Source: CAXXOK01 sp963663285 (GTDB taxonomy: Bacteria > Bacillota > Clostridia > Christensenellales > Aristaeellaceae). Taken from it: 64,000 nucleotides of DNA. The stretch lies in assembly GCA_963663285.2 (NCBI GenBank), contig CAXXNI010000002.1, forward strand, positions 1,550,001 to 1,614,000, in the 5' to 3' direction. Position 1 is the first letter of the stretch, and each line of letters begins with the position of its first letter. Shown here piece after piece: positions 35,813 through 45,051 of this stretch. The position numbers were made by a program, and so were the translations under genes. The notes below the pieces were generated by a model. That model was given only the letters and a program-made list of their open reading frames with translations, was not told the origin of the DNA and did not search any database.

Positions 35813-36169
35813 CTATTTATTGCTTTGCAGGATTGCACTGACCGGGATGGCCAGAAACACCATCCAGCCGGGATGCCAAAGGCCGAATACAAAGCCCAGC
35901 ACCAGAAAGATCAGCGTGATCATCACCGGGTTCAGCCATCGTTCGGCTGCGTTTTTCGGCTTCATATAATATAGCGGAATCGCGAAAAACACCATCCAGC
36001 CGGGATGCCAAAGGTGGAACACAAAACCAAGCAATAAAAAGACAATTGTGATAAAGATCGGGTAAACACCGTCTAATTTACGCTTGTTCTCCTGCTCTTT
36101 TGCCTTTGCCTGCGCTTCAAAATAGCTGCCTTCCGGCCCCAGCGTATCGTTCTGCTCGCCCATGGGCAT
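35813..36169 (-). CDS. Small membrane protein with a duplicated LWHPGWMVF module
   Basis: A 118-residue protein: a charged N-terminal region (about 1-32), then two near-identical membrane modules. Module 1 (GFVFHLWHPGWMVFFAIPLYY) and module 2 (GFVFGLWHPGWMVFLAIP) each have a hydrophobic helix, the WHPGW turn and a second helix. The duplication is visible in DNA too: CACCATCCAGCCGGGATGCC followed by AAAGG occurs in both copies. Similar WHPGW tails occur on Firmicute regulators, but no DNA-binding domain is present here. The ATG at 36169 is chosen because GGGAGG lies just upstream. Function unknown. Confidence 0.65.
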   Translation of the reverse strand: MPMGEQNDTLGPEGSYFEAQAKAKEQENKRKLDGVYPIFITIVFLLLGFVFHLWHPGWMVFFAIPLYYMKPKNAAERWLNPVMITLIFLVLGFVFGLWHPGWMVFLAIPVSAILQSNK

Positions 36170-36226
36170 CGCCCCCTCCCATGCAATCCTGTTTATGATC
36201 ACCGTTACGTTGTCGACCGTATTACC

Positions 36227-36769
36227 TTATGCTTCCGGCTCCAGCAAACCCAAGTCCCCATCCTTACGCAGGTAGAGCACATTGGTACGGTTAGAATCGA
36301 CATTGACAAATACGAAGAAGCTGTGCCCCAGCATTTCCATTTGCATAACCGCATCATCCACCGACATGGGCCGTACGGTAAACGTTTTGTTGCGCACAAC
36401 TTTGCGTTTGTCTTCGACGATATCGCAAAAGTCTTCTACAAATTCCAGATCCTGCTCCTGGAAGGCGTTCTCACGGATGCGTTTGCCCAGCTTCGTGCGG
36501 TGCTTGTGAATCTGTTTTTCAATCTTTGCCAGCGCCTGGTCAATGCTCGCGTAGAGATTGTCCTCGTTGCTGGCTTCCGCCCGCAGTATTACACCCTCGA
36601 AGGGCACGGTAATTTCACAGCTGCGGCGGTTACTTTTTTCGCGAATCAACCGGATAAAAACTTCGGTCTCCGGGTTGATGTAACGCTCCATTTTTTTAAC
36701 CTTTTTCAGCACACGCTCAGTGACGCCATCGGATACGGACATATTTTTACCGGTAATTACGGTCTTCAT
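36227..36769 (-). CDS. hpf: Long-form ribosome hibernation promoting factor
   Basis: A 180-residue HPF of the long type, which dimerises 70S ribosomes into inactive 100S particles in stationary phase. The N-terminal S30AE domain (residues 1-100, starting MKTVITGKNMSVSDGV) binds the 30S decoding centre. The C-terminal dimerisation domain (about 125-180) shows VVRNKTFTVRPMSVDDAVMQMEMLGHSFFVF and NVLYLRKDGDLGLLEPE. It is monocistronic, 57 bases before the start of the repeat membrane protein gene, with a possible promoter about 210 bases upstream. Confidence 0.93.
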   Translation of the reverse strand: MKTVITGKNMSVSDGVTERVLKKVKKMERYINPETEVFIRLIREKSNRRSCEITVPFEGVILRAEASNEDNLYASIDQALAKIEKQIHKHRTKLGKRIRENAFQEQDLEFVEDFCDIVEDKRKVVRNKTFTVRPMSVDDAVMQMEMLGHSFFVFVNVDSNRTNVLYLRKDGDLGLLEPEA

Positions 36770-37159
36770 CGTTCATTGCTCCTTTGCGAATATGTTAAAG
36801 CGGCCTCGTACCGCTACGCGGAACCCTATTGAATCGTTCAAGGGACTCACGCTCCTTCCGGCTTTTGGCTGGTTACCGGATCGCAAAAGTTACTTGTTAA
36901 TTACTTTCGACGGTGCCGCCTACATTTCCTGCCTTTCGGTGGGAAGAGGTGAAACAGCTATCCGGTTCGCTTTCGCTTGTTTACAGTATACCCGCAAACG
37001 GAGATTTGAAAACAGATTTCGCACCATTGTTACATCCATCCGGTTGAAAACCGCAATCCAGCCGCTCAAAGCATCGTATCCTAGCAAAACAGCGCCGGAT
37101 AACCAGCTGGTTATCAGGCGCTCTTTTGCTTCCGTATGGAGACTATCTTCAATTCCGGG
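36770..37159. other. Intergenic region between hpf and mnmA
   Basis: About 390 bases. It contains a long hpf leader, a candidate minus-strand promoter (TTTTCA, 16-base spacer, TATACT at 36990-36985) and the palindromic terminator of mnmA at 37091-37122. Nothing else recognisable. Confidence 0.5.
37091..37126 (-). terminator. Palindromic terminator downstream of mnmA
   Basis: AGCGCC, then ATAACCAGCTGGTTAT, then GGCGCT form an almost perfect palindrome with two mismatched bases on each side. Both strands continue with a short T-rich tract, so it may act in either direction. Confidence 0.65.
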
Positions 37160-38268
37160 TTATCGATTCTTTTGCTGTGCAAACGGCTCGTTTTCCGTTT
37201 CTTCAATAATCGCCCCGCCGAGACATACTTCTCCGGCGTATAGCACGGCACTCTGCCCGGGGGTTACCGCCCGCTGCGGTTCATCCGCCGCCAGATACAG
37301 TTCGTCCTTCCATGCCACTATCGTCGCCGGTTGGTCAGGTTGGCGGTAGCGGTACTTTACTGTGCACCGCATCGGCATGCCATCCGGCACAGGCGGCGTA
37401 TCCGCTATCCATGTCAGCTGCGATGCCCGGGCATAGCGGGTAAACAGGCGGGGGCTATCCTCCCCTGCGAAACCACCAGCACATTATGGGCAACATCCTT
37501 TGCTACGACAAACCAGCTGCGCCCGTCTCCGCCGCCGCCAATGCCCAAGCCCTTGCGCTGCCCCAGTGTATAGTAGGCCAGCCCAATATGCTCCCCCACC
37601 TTACGGCCATCCTCGGTACGCATGTCGCCCGGCTTGGCGGGTAAATAATTCTGTAAAAAAGCCCTGAAATTCCGCTCCCCGATAAAGCAAACACCTGTTG
37701 AGTCCTTTTTAGTGCTGACCGGCAGGCCGTTTTCTGCCGCGATGGCGCGCACCTGCGCCTTGGTCATTCCGCCTACGGGAAACAGCGCTTTTTCCAGCTG
37801 CGCTTCCTTGAGCATATACAAAAAATAACTCTGGTCTTTCCTGCCGTCCGCTCCCCGCAGGAGCAATGTATGCCCATCCCGGGTTTCGCTTTGCACAAAA
37901 TGCCCTGTGGCCATTTTGGATGCACCAAGCTGCATGGCAAAGTGTAAAAACGCTTTAAACTTAATCTCCCGGTTGCATAAAACATCCGGGTTGGGCGTGC
38001 GTCCACGCCGGTATTCCGCTAAAAAATCAGCAAAAACCCTATCCTGATACTCTTTTTCAAAATTGACCGCATAACAGGGAATATCGATGATTGCGCATAC
38101 ATCCTGCACGTCCTGCCAATCCTGCGTAGCGGTGCATACGCCGTTATCGTCCTTTTCGTCCCAGTTCTTCATAAACACGCCGACCACGTCATAGCCCTGC
38201 TGCTTTAACAGCAACGCTGCCACGGAACTGTCCACCCCGCCGGACATGCCTACCACAATCCGCTCCAT
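37160..38268 (-). pseudogene. mnmA: tRNA 2-thiouridylase MnmA, broken by a one-base deletion
   Basis: MnmA makes 2-thiouridine at the tRNA wobble position for Glu, Gln and Lys. From the ATG at 38268 the PP-loop GMSGGVDSSVAALLL, the catalytic cysteines in NPDVLCNREIKF and STGVCFIGERNF, and the LGQRKGLGI region are intact. The frame ends at 37414, but a second frame (to 37160) continues the protein with LFTRYARASQLTWIADTPP and the C-terminal barrel. Adding one G in the GGGG run (plus-strand CCCC at 37462-37465) joins them as VVSQGEDSPRLFTRY and yields 369 residues, the family length. A sequence error is a serious possibility because mnmA is rarely dispensable. Confidence 0.87.
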
Positions 38269-38293
38269 GTTTCCCCCGATTTCAAAAATGTTA

Positions 38294-39586
38294 TTAGTCC
38301 CCAAATTCCGGCTCGATACGGCTAAGCACTGCATCCAGCACATCCGCAGCCACCCTGTCCATATCCTGTTCCCCATCCACCACTAAAAAACGTTTGGGAT
38401 CATTATGAATCAGGTGTTCATACGTTTCCTGAACCCGTGCGTGAAACATTCCGCCTTCCACCTCAATCCGGTCCGGCGTCGAGGCATTATTGCGCCGTGT
38501 GAGCGCACGGTGATAATCCACCTCCAGATAAACCGTCGCGTCCGGCATGGTATTGCCCACCGCCGGTGCGTTGATCTGGCAAATCGTGTCCACGCCCAGT
38601 TCCCTGCCGCCGCCCTGATAGGCGATGGAGCTATCCACAAAGCGGTCGCACAGCACCAACTGGCCGCGTTCCAGCGCCGGGCGGATGACCTGCTGCACAT
38701 GCTGCGCGCGGGATGCGGCATAAAGCAGCGCCTCGCACGGCGCGCCCATTTCCATATGGTCCGTGGACAGGATGATGTTGCGAATCTTCTCGCTAATCTC
38801 GCAGCCGCCGGGCTCACGGGTGCGTAAAACGCTAAAACCATATTCCCGCAAGCTGTTTTCCAGCCTATCTACCTGCGTGGTTTTCCCGCTGCCATCCAGC
38901 CCTTCCATTGTCAGGAAGAATCCGCGCGGCACCGATGCGCCCGGGCACAGAAAAGCCCGCAGGGATTCGGTATCCGGCGTTACATGGGTCGCCCCCGCCT
39001 TCCACAGTTCTTCCTCGCCGCCAAACCCGTATCCTACTCCAATGGCGTCAATATCGTTCGCCAGCGCACCTTCCACATCGTAAAAACGGTCGCCCACCAT
39101 CGCCGCATGTTCATAATGCTCCGGCAGCGCACGCCGGATCAGCTCCGGTTTGTGAACGACTTTTTCATTATCTTCTTCGGTAATAATACGGTTAAAGAAA
39201 TGGGTCAGCCCAAAATGATTGAGTATCGCCATCGCGGGCCGAACCGGTTTGCTGGTCGCCAGCGCAACGTATACACCACCGTCCCGCAGCATTTGCAGTA
39301 TACTGCGGATGTGGGGATAGACCGTATACAGGTACATGCCATCGCTGTTGAAATAGCGTGTATAGTGACCCATCACCTCGCGTGCCACCTCGGTTGGTAA
39401 ACCGAGTATCCGGGTCAGCGAATCCATCAGCGGCGGCCCGATGATCGCACGCAGATCCACGCCTGCAGGTACTTCCGCGCCGACCTGCCCCAGTGCATAC
39501 ATCATCGATTGGATGATGCCCTGCTCGGAATTGGTTAATGTTCCATCCAGATCAAAAAGAACCGCATCATAGGGGAAGCTGTTCAC
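38294..39586 (-). CDS. tmk: Fusion of a HAD-family phosphatase with thymidylate kinase
   Basis: A 430-residue two-domain protein. Residues 1-215 are a HAD phosphatase of the Gph/PGP type: FDLDGTLTNSE (nucleophile Asp12, Asp14), ATSKP, Lys146 and MVGDRFYDVEGA. Residues about 222-430 are thymidylate kinase: FLTMEGLDGSGKTTQ (Walker A at 229-237), TREPGGCEIS, LCDRFVDSSIAYQG and the LID region. dTMP kinase makes dTDP; the phosphatase substrate is unknown. The GTG start at 39586 has AAGGAG eight bases upstream; an in-frame ATG at 39649 overlapping the decarboxylase stop would add 21 residues. The frame is unbroken through the junction. Confidence 0.9.
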   Translation of the reverse strand: MNSFPYDAVLFDLDGTLTNSEQGIIQSMMYALGQVGAEVPAGVDLRAIIGPPLMDSLTRILGLPTEVAREVMGHYTRYFNSDGMYLYTVYPHIRSILQMLRDGGVYVALATSKPVRPAMAILNHFGLTHFFNRIITEEDNEKVVHKPELIRRALPEHYEHAAMVGDRFYDVEGALANDIDAIGVGYGFGGEEELWKAGATHVTPDTESLRAFLCPGASVPRGFFLTMEGLDGSGKTTQVDRLENSLREYGFSVLRTREPGGCEISEKIRNIILSTDHMEMGAPCEALLYAASRAQHVQQVIRPALERGQLVLCDRFVDSSIAYQGGGRELGVDTICQINAPAVGNTMPDATVYLEVDYHRALTRRNNASTPDRIEVEGGMFHARVQETYEHLIHNDPKRFLVVDGEQDMDRVAADVLDAVLSRIEPEFGD

Positions 39587-39645
39587 AATATCGACTCCTT
39601 TGTCTTGCAGCGCTGTTTTGCGCCACCCGGCAAGCATTTGTTTTC

Positions 39646-41022
39646 TCATCGCACACAGCGCAGCATGCCGGGCGCATCCAGCCCAAACAGCCTTTCCTGC
39701 GGCGTGTCGGCAAGCAACGTCACGATAGCGGGGGTGACTTCATCACCCGCGGTCAGCCAGGCAACCCCCGGCGGATACAGCCCGACGTTTACCGCGCTGA
39801 TGCGCCCTTGTGCCTTGCTTAATGGCACCAGTTCGGTATCTGCAAAAACGGCCTCGCCAATCGGCATACGTCTGGGCGGCCATGCATCCGGCACGACCCG
39901 GCAAGTAACCCGGCTTGCTGGTTTTGCTTCCGGTTCACTCTCTTTGGCAATTGACGCCAGCGCTTTTCGCAGGCGGGTCAACCGGGCGGGTCCATCCATC
40001 AGCGACAGGATGCAAACAATGTGCCCGTCATCGCACATTTCCACATCAAATCCGCGTGCTTCCAACTGCTTTTGCAATACCAGCCCGCCCTGCGGCGCAC
40101 GCAGCACCAAGCGCAGACGGTCGTACTCCGGCTCGCCGGGCTCGCTTAGCTGGCCGTCGGTGTAGCCCCATTGTGTGACTATACGGCGGAATGCATCCAT
40201 CGCGGTAAGCAGCCGCGCGCAAGCCTCCTGCCCGTGCAGATCCATCCATGCGCGGGCTTCGTCCAACGAGAGCATGATCACAAACGACGGGCTGCTGGTT
40301 TGCACCATGCGCAGCATCCCGCGCAGACGCGCCGCATCCACACCGGGCATTGCATGCAGCCATGCGCCCGGCGTAAGCGCGGGCAGTGTTTTATGCGCCG
40401 ATTGGACGAACAAATCGGCTCCGCACGCCCCAGCGTTGGGTAAGTCTGTCCGCCAGTTGCAGTAAGCGCCATGCGCTTCATCGCAAAGCATCAGTTTACC
40501 GCGGGCATGCGCTATCGCCGCGATGCCTGTAAGATCGCTCAGCAGCCCATAGTAATCGCTGTGCAGCGCAAGTACCGCCGTTGCTTCGGGGTGTGCGTCC
40601 AGCGCGCGGGCATACGCCTGCGGGGTGGTGTGCAGCCTGCCCTGCCGGGTAAAAGAAGGCTCCGCAAAAAACGGCGTTATTCCCGCTGTGGCGCAAATAT
40701 TCAAACAGCTCAGGTGAACATTACGCGGCAGCACGACCGCGCCGCCGCGTCTGGCCGCATATAGCAGCATGGCGTGCAGTCCGGCCGTGGAGCCGCCCGG
40801 CATAAGCATCGTAGCCGATGCACCCGCACTGGTTGCGGCCAGCTTTTCAGCCTGTGCGATTGCACAGGTCGGATGGTAAAGGTCGTCCGTCACCGGTAGT
40901 TCCGTTGTGTCCAGCCCATAGGGAGAAAAATGGGAGAACGGCGCCCGCCCCTGCGATGCAGGCATATGGAGCGAGACACGTTTAGCCGTACCGGCAAGCA
41001 TTTTTCGCATAGGCCTCTGCAT
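39646..41022 (-). CDS. Orn/Lys/Arg decarboxylase family protein
   Basis: A 458-residue PLP enzyme of the group III amino-acid decarboxylase family, short form like B. subtilis YaaO/SpeA. The N-terminal LHMPASQGR motif, LMPGGSTAGLHAML, CDEAHGAY and the PLP lysine in VQSAHKTLPALTPGAWLH are all present. The probable reaction is decarboxylation of arginine, lysine or ornithine to a polyamine precursor; which one is not readable. The ATG at 41022 has GGGAGG eight bases upstream and follows a good promoter. Adjacency to tmk matches the order known from Bacillus (yaaO-tmk). Confidence 0.85.
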   Translation of the reverse strand: MQRPMRKMLAGTAKRVSLHMPASQGRAPFSHFSPYGLDTTELPVTDDLYHPTCAIAQAEKLAATSAGASATMLMPGGSTAGLHAMLLYAARRGGAVVLPRNVHLSCLNICATAGITPFFAEPSFTRQGRLHTTPQAYARALDAHPEATAVLALHSDYYGLLSDLTGIAAIAHARGKLMLCDEAHGAYCNWRTDLPNAGACGADLFVQSAHKTLPALTPGAWLHAMPGVDAARLRGMLRMVQTSSPSFVIMLSLDEARAWMDLHGQEACARLLTAMDAFRRIVTQWGYTDGQLSEPGEPEYDRLRLVLRAPQGGLVLQKQLEARGFDVEMCDDGHIVCILSLMDGPARLTRLRKALASIAKESEPEAKPASRVTCRVVPDAWPPRRMPIGEAVFADTELVPLSKAQGRISAVNVGLYPPGVAWLTAGDEVTPAIVTLLADTPQERLFGLDAPGMLRCVR

Positions 41023-41328
41023 CCGGTACGCCTCCCAAGAATCGGTTTTGATAATATAGAATAGCAAAAAAAACACCGGCTTGCAAGCCTTCTGCAGGGA
41101 ATTCATATATCCTTTTCCCGGCAGAATACGAATTCCTCAAACACAGCATAGTTTTATCAATACCGGATTGTTACAGCCCGTGGTTGCGTATGCCCTTGCA
41201 TATATGGTAAAATAACCAGAAGTCATCAGCCCAATGGGGCTATTTTCCCATGGATCTGTTTGCGTCCGCCAAAGAAGCGCATTCGGCTTCCTGCGGCTGA
41301 TTACATAGCAACCAAAGGAAGGTGTACT
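41023..41328. other. Divergent promoter region
   Basis: About 300 bases between the decarboxylase gene and the Ig-like secreted protein gene. It holds the minus promoter at 41058-41086 and a weaker plus-strand candidate (TTGCGT at 41184, TAAAAT at 41208-41213, 18-base spacer). Nothing else recognised. Confidence 0.5.
41058..41086 (-). promoter_or_regulatory. Promoter of the decarboxylase-tmk-mnmA operon
   Basis: On the minus strand TTGCAA, a 17-base spacer and TATTCT. The -10 hexamer is the same as that of rnpB. The predicted start lies about 30 bases before the ATG. Confidence 0.65.
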
Positions 41329-42873
41329 ATGCGCAAGTGGTTATTTGGCTCGTTTGTAACGCTGGCATTGTTACTGTTGCTGGCGGTATCCGCCTCAGCG
41401 GACAGCTATGTGTTGGATGATATTTATGCGTCTGTGGAAGTCCCGGACAGCTACGTCGTCCTGACGCCGGATAACGCATCCTCCTACGCGGAATGGTTAA
41501 TCGGACGCGGCACCACATCGGAAGAAGCCACGAACGATATGCTGTCCCGCGGCGTGCTGCTGCAATGCTGGAGCAAGGACGACGAGGATGTATGCTTTGA
41601 GCTGACCGCTACGCAAAGCGACTATATTCAGAATGTTTTTGATGTGAACGAGCAGGATACGTCCATGCGCGCGTCCTACCGGCTCAGCCACTACCCCAAC
41701 AATGATTATGCCGATGCGGGGTATGATTTCTCCAGTTCCACTTGGAAGAAAACCGATAACGGCCGCTTTTTGATTCTGCGGTATGTCTTCCGGGAAAACG
41801 GACAGATCGCCTATCGCGGCCTGATGCGCCGCACCATACGCAACGGTTACGAAATCTCCTTTGATATGCGTGTCTATAACCGCAGCGTTACCAATAAAGA
41901 CAATGCAAACCTGAATTCCATCTGGGAGAGTTTCAATTTTATCGAGGTGCTGCCGTTGCCTCCAGCCGCCAGTGCCAAGATCAACGTAACCAGCGCCCCG
42001 CCGGAAGAAACCAATGAATCGGATTTTAATTTTGCGGGTACGGCAGCGGAAGGGGTCACCTTTACCACCGTCGTCATGGGATTAAGCTATCCCACGCCCA
42101 TGGTTTCGACCGAAGTGGTCGATTCGTCCGGCAAGTTCAGCGTACCGATTGAATTGCCCAAAGAAGGCGTATTCATGGTCACGGTGACGGCAGATTATCA
42201 AGGCGAGGATGTTATGGAACTTGCTTACCCCGTCACCTACCAGCGGACGCTGCTCACTGTGAATATTACCACCGATGTCCCCGCAACCGTCACCGGTGAC
42301 GAACTGGACATCAAAGGCACGGCAACGCCGAAAGCGCTTTTACAAGTGTTTGTAAATGAAGAGGTTGTTTATAACAAAAAAGTAGCCAGCACCGGCAAAT
42401 TTACCGTTACACTGGATGTGGGAGAAGAAGGCACTTACGATGTTGTAATGGTGTTCAGCAAAGCGGGTTTGGCCGACCGGCGCTATAGTTATTCCATCAC
42501 CAGAGAATGGTCGGAAGCGGACACGCTGGCCTACCTCAAAGGCGAAGCCATCAAGCCGAGTTACAACACGCTCGTCAGCAAAATAGAAGGTTACGACAGC
42601 CGTATTATGGGCTATCAATGCTATCTGGTAGATGTTGTGCAGTCGGGCAACGACTGGATACTGAAAATGGCGCTGACCAAAAAGACTACCGGTTACAGCA
42701 ATATTATCCTCGTTGTTACCAATAACGAACCGGAATATGCGGTGGATTCGGAATTAATGATGTACGGCCGCTGCGTGGGCATGTCGCTGCCGGCAAACGA
42801 AGCGGGTATTTCGGATGAGGATACAGCCTCCTATCCAACCTTTGAATTGCTCCTGCTCACCACTTTGGAATAA
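41329..42873 (+). CDS. Secreted protein with Ig-like repeats, function unknown
   Basis: A 514-residue exported protein. A signal peptide covers residues 1-25 (ends SASADSYV). The region to about residue 210 is of unknown fold. Two bacterial Ig-like or carboxypeptidase-regulatory-like repeats follow (around residues 225-310 and 315-400; both contain a pattern of FxGTA/IKGTAT then TGKFTVTLDV or SGKFSVPIEL and a closing glycine-aspartate-valine strand). A C-terminal region with an OB-like pattern (SRIMGYQCYLVDVVQSGNDWILKMAL) ends the protein. The ATG at 41329 follows GGAAGG. No anchor motif is visible. It is followed by a terminator. Confidence 0.7.
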   Translation: MRKWLFGSFVTLALLLLLAVSASADSYVLDDIYASVEVPDSYVVLTPDNASSYAEWLIGRGTTSEEATNDMLSRGVLLQCWSKDDEDVCFELTATQSDYIQNVFDVNEQDTSMRASYRLSHYPNNDYADAGYDFSSSTWKKTDNGRFLILRYVFRENGQIAYRGLMRRTIRNGYEISFDMRVYNRSVTNKDNANLNSIWESFNFIEVLPLPPAASAKINVTSAPPEETNESDFNFAGTAAEGVTFTTVVMGLSYPTPMVSTEVVDSSGKFSVPIELPKEGVFMVTVTADYQGEDVMELAYPVTYQRTLLTVNITTDVPATVTGDELDIKGTATPKALLQVFVNEEVVYNKKVASTGKFTVTLDVGEEGTYDVVMVFSKAGLADRRYSYSITREWSEADTLAYLKGEAIKPSYNTLVSKIEGYDSRIMGYQCYLVDVVQSGNDWILKMALTKKTTGYSNIILVVTNNEPEYAVDSELMMYGRCVGMSLPANEAGISDEDTASYPTFELLLLTTLE

Positions 42874-42891
42874 CAATTCATTCATAATCTA

Positions 42892-42918
42892 CGCCGGGCA
42901 TTTCTGTCCGGCGTTTTT
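42892..42918 (+). terminator. Terminator after the Ig-like secreted protein gene
   Basis: CGCCGG and CCGGCG flank a ten-base interior that can pair further (GCA/TGT), followed by TTTTTC. Confidence 0.8.
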
Positions 42919-43024
42919 CATGCCCGGCTGCAGGGCGTTTCTGCCCGCTTGTTCTTTATCTCCATTTTGTGTATACTTGCCACGGAACCAACAATACGTA
43001 AGTTTGAAGTAAGGAAGGGAACCC

Positions 43025-45019
43025 ATGTCATTTTTACCGATAACGCGCGAGGAATGCACACAGCGGGGCTGGGATGCGCCGGATTTTGTGTTTGTCGTCG
43101 GCGAAGCCTATGTAGACCACCCCTCATTTGGGCATGCCATCATCAGCCGGGTTTTGGAAAACGCGGGATACCACGTAGCGATGTTATGCCTGCCGGAGTA
43201 CCATACACCCGCCGATTTTAAGCGCTTTGGCAAGCCCCGGTTAGGCTTTCTTGTTTCATCCGGCGTAATTGATAGTATGGTGAACCATTATACGGTTGCT
43301 AAAAAGCGCCGCCATAGCGATGTATACGCCCCGGGCGGGCAAGGTGGCCTGCGCCCGGATCGCGCAACCACCGTATATTGTAATCGCATTCATCAGGCGT
43401 ATCCCGGCGTGCCGATTCTCATCGGCGGTGTGGAGGCGTCTTTGCGGCGTTTTTCCCATTACGATTATTGGGATGATAAAGTCCGCCGCAGCGTGCTGAT
43501 CGACACAGCTGCAACGCTGCTCATTTACGGAATGGGCGAGCGCATTATGCTGGATTGCGCGGATTGGCTGAACCGCGGTATGCCGCAGCAGGAGCTGCCC
43601 GGTTTACGGGGGTGTTGCTACATCGCCAAGGAACCGCCGCGCAACGCGATTGTACTGCCATCGCATACCGAAGTCGCAACCGATCGCGCCGCTTATGCAC
43701 GCGCTTTTTTAGTAGAATATGAGGAACAGGATGCCGTACGGGGCAAACGCCTTTGCCAGCAGCAGGATACGATGCGGTATCTGGTGCAAAATCCGCCCGC
43801 ACTGCCGCTGAGCCGTGAAGAGCTGGACGAGGTATATGCCTTGCCGTACGAGCGCACATCCCACCCCATCTACGATGCACAGGGCGGTGTACCGGCGCTG
43901 ACGGAAGTACGGTTTTCCGTTTCCGCAGTGAGGGGCTGTTTTGGCGCATGTAATTTCTGCGCGCTTACCTTTCATCAGGGACGTGTGGTTACTTCCCGCA
44001 GCGAGGATTCTATCGTCTCCGAGGCGGAAACCATTACAAAATTACCGGATTTTAAAGGCTATATTCACGATATCGGCGGCCCGACGGCCAATTTTCGCGA
44101 ACCGGCCTGCGAAAAACAACTGAAAAGCGGCTGCTGTAAAAAAAGGCAGTGCCTGTACCCAACACCCTGTAAAAATCTGCGTGTCAGTCACGCCGAATTG
44201 GTACGCATTCTGCGCCGTGTGCGCGCGTTACCGCGTGTGAAAAAAGTTTTTATCCGTTCCGGCATCCGGTTTGACTACCTGCTTGCAGATCGCGATCCCA
44301 CCTTTTTACGGGAATTGTGCGAACATCATATAAGCGGGCAGCTGAAGGTTGCACCGGAACACATCAGCCCGTCGGTGTTGGATAAAATGGGCAAACCCCG
44401 CCGCGAGGTATATGAAGCGTTTGTACAAAAATACGAGGCGCTGAATCGAAAATTGGGATTAAAACAGTATCTGGTGCCGTATCTGATGAGCAGCCATCCC
44501 GGCTGTACGCTGGAGGATGCCGTGCTGTTGGCTGAATATCTGCGGGATACAGGTCATCAGCCCGAGCAGGTGCAGGATTTTTACCCCACCCCCGGCACGC
44601 TGAGCACCTGTATGTATTATACAGAGTTGGACCCGCGTGATATGAACCCCGTATATGTACCAAAGTCCATGCACGAAAAAACCATGCAGCGCGCGTTGAT
44701 GCAATGGCGCAACCCCAAAAATTTCGCGCTGATCCGAGAGGCGCTTTACCGAACGGGACGGGAAGATTTAATCGGCTTCGGACGCAATTGCCTTATCGCG
44801 CCGCGCAGCTTTGCCCCGCGTTCCCAACGGGATGATTCTGCCAAGCGAAGTGGCGGCACAATACCTGCGGGACGCAAGAAACCTTCTGCCGCAGGCAAAC
44901 AACCTTCCGCCGCAGGCAAACAGCGTAGCAGCGCACGGTCTGCTCCGCGCCCCGCTGCTAAAACAGCATCACGCTCCGGTGCCCGGCGTACCTCCGGCAA
45001 GCCAGCCCGTAAACGATAA
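43025..45019 (+). CDS. YgiQ-family radical SAM protein
   Basis: A 664-residue protein of the UPF0313/YgiQ family. An N-terminal family-specific domain (FVVGEAYVDHPSFGHAII, VYCNRIHQAYPGVPILIGGVEASLRR, HYDYWDDKVRRSVL) is followed by a radical SAM core with the CxxxCxxC cluster motif in VRGCFGACNFCALTFHQGR. The reaction and substrate are unknown for the family. The last about 65 residues are a basic Ser/Ala/Lys/Arg-rich tail with PSAAGKQ repeats, suggestive of RNA or membrane contact. A GGAAGGGA site precedes the ATG. The HAD gene follows after 32 bases. Confidence 0.88.
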   Translation: MSFLPITREECTQRGWDAPDFVFVVGEAYVDHPSFGHAIISRVLENAGYHVAMLCLPEYHTPADFKRFGKPRLGFLVSSGVIDSMVNHYTVAKKRRHSDVYAPGGQGGLRPDRATTVYCNRIHQAYPGVPILIGGVEASLRRFSHYDYWDDKVRRSVLIDTAATLLIYGMGERIMLDCADWLNRGMPQQELPGLRGCCYIAKEPPRNAIVLPSHTEVATDRAAYARAFLVEYEEQDAVRGKRLCQQQDTMRYLVQNPPALPLSREELDEVYALPYERTSHPIYDAQGGVPALTEVRFSVSAVRGCFGACNFCALTFHQGRVVTSRSEDSIVSEAETITKLPDFKGYIHDIGGPTANFREPACEKQLKSGCCKKRQCLYPTPCKNLRVSHAELVRILRRVRALPRVKKVFIRSGIRFDYLLADRDPTFLRELCEHHISGQLKVAPEHISPSVLDKMGKPRREVYEAFVQKYEALNRKLGLKQYLVPYLMSSHPGCTLEDAVLLAEYLRDTGHQPEQVQDFYPTPGTLSTCMYYTELDPRDMNPVYVPKSMHEKTMQRALMQWRNPKNFALIREALYRTGREDLIGFGRNCLIAPRSFAPRSQRDDSAKRSGGTIPAGRKKPSAAGKQPSAAGKQRSSARSAPRPAAKTASRSGARRTSGKPARKR

Positions 45020-45051
45020 GCAAACAGACGCCCCGCTGTAAAGGAGAATAC

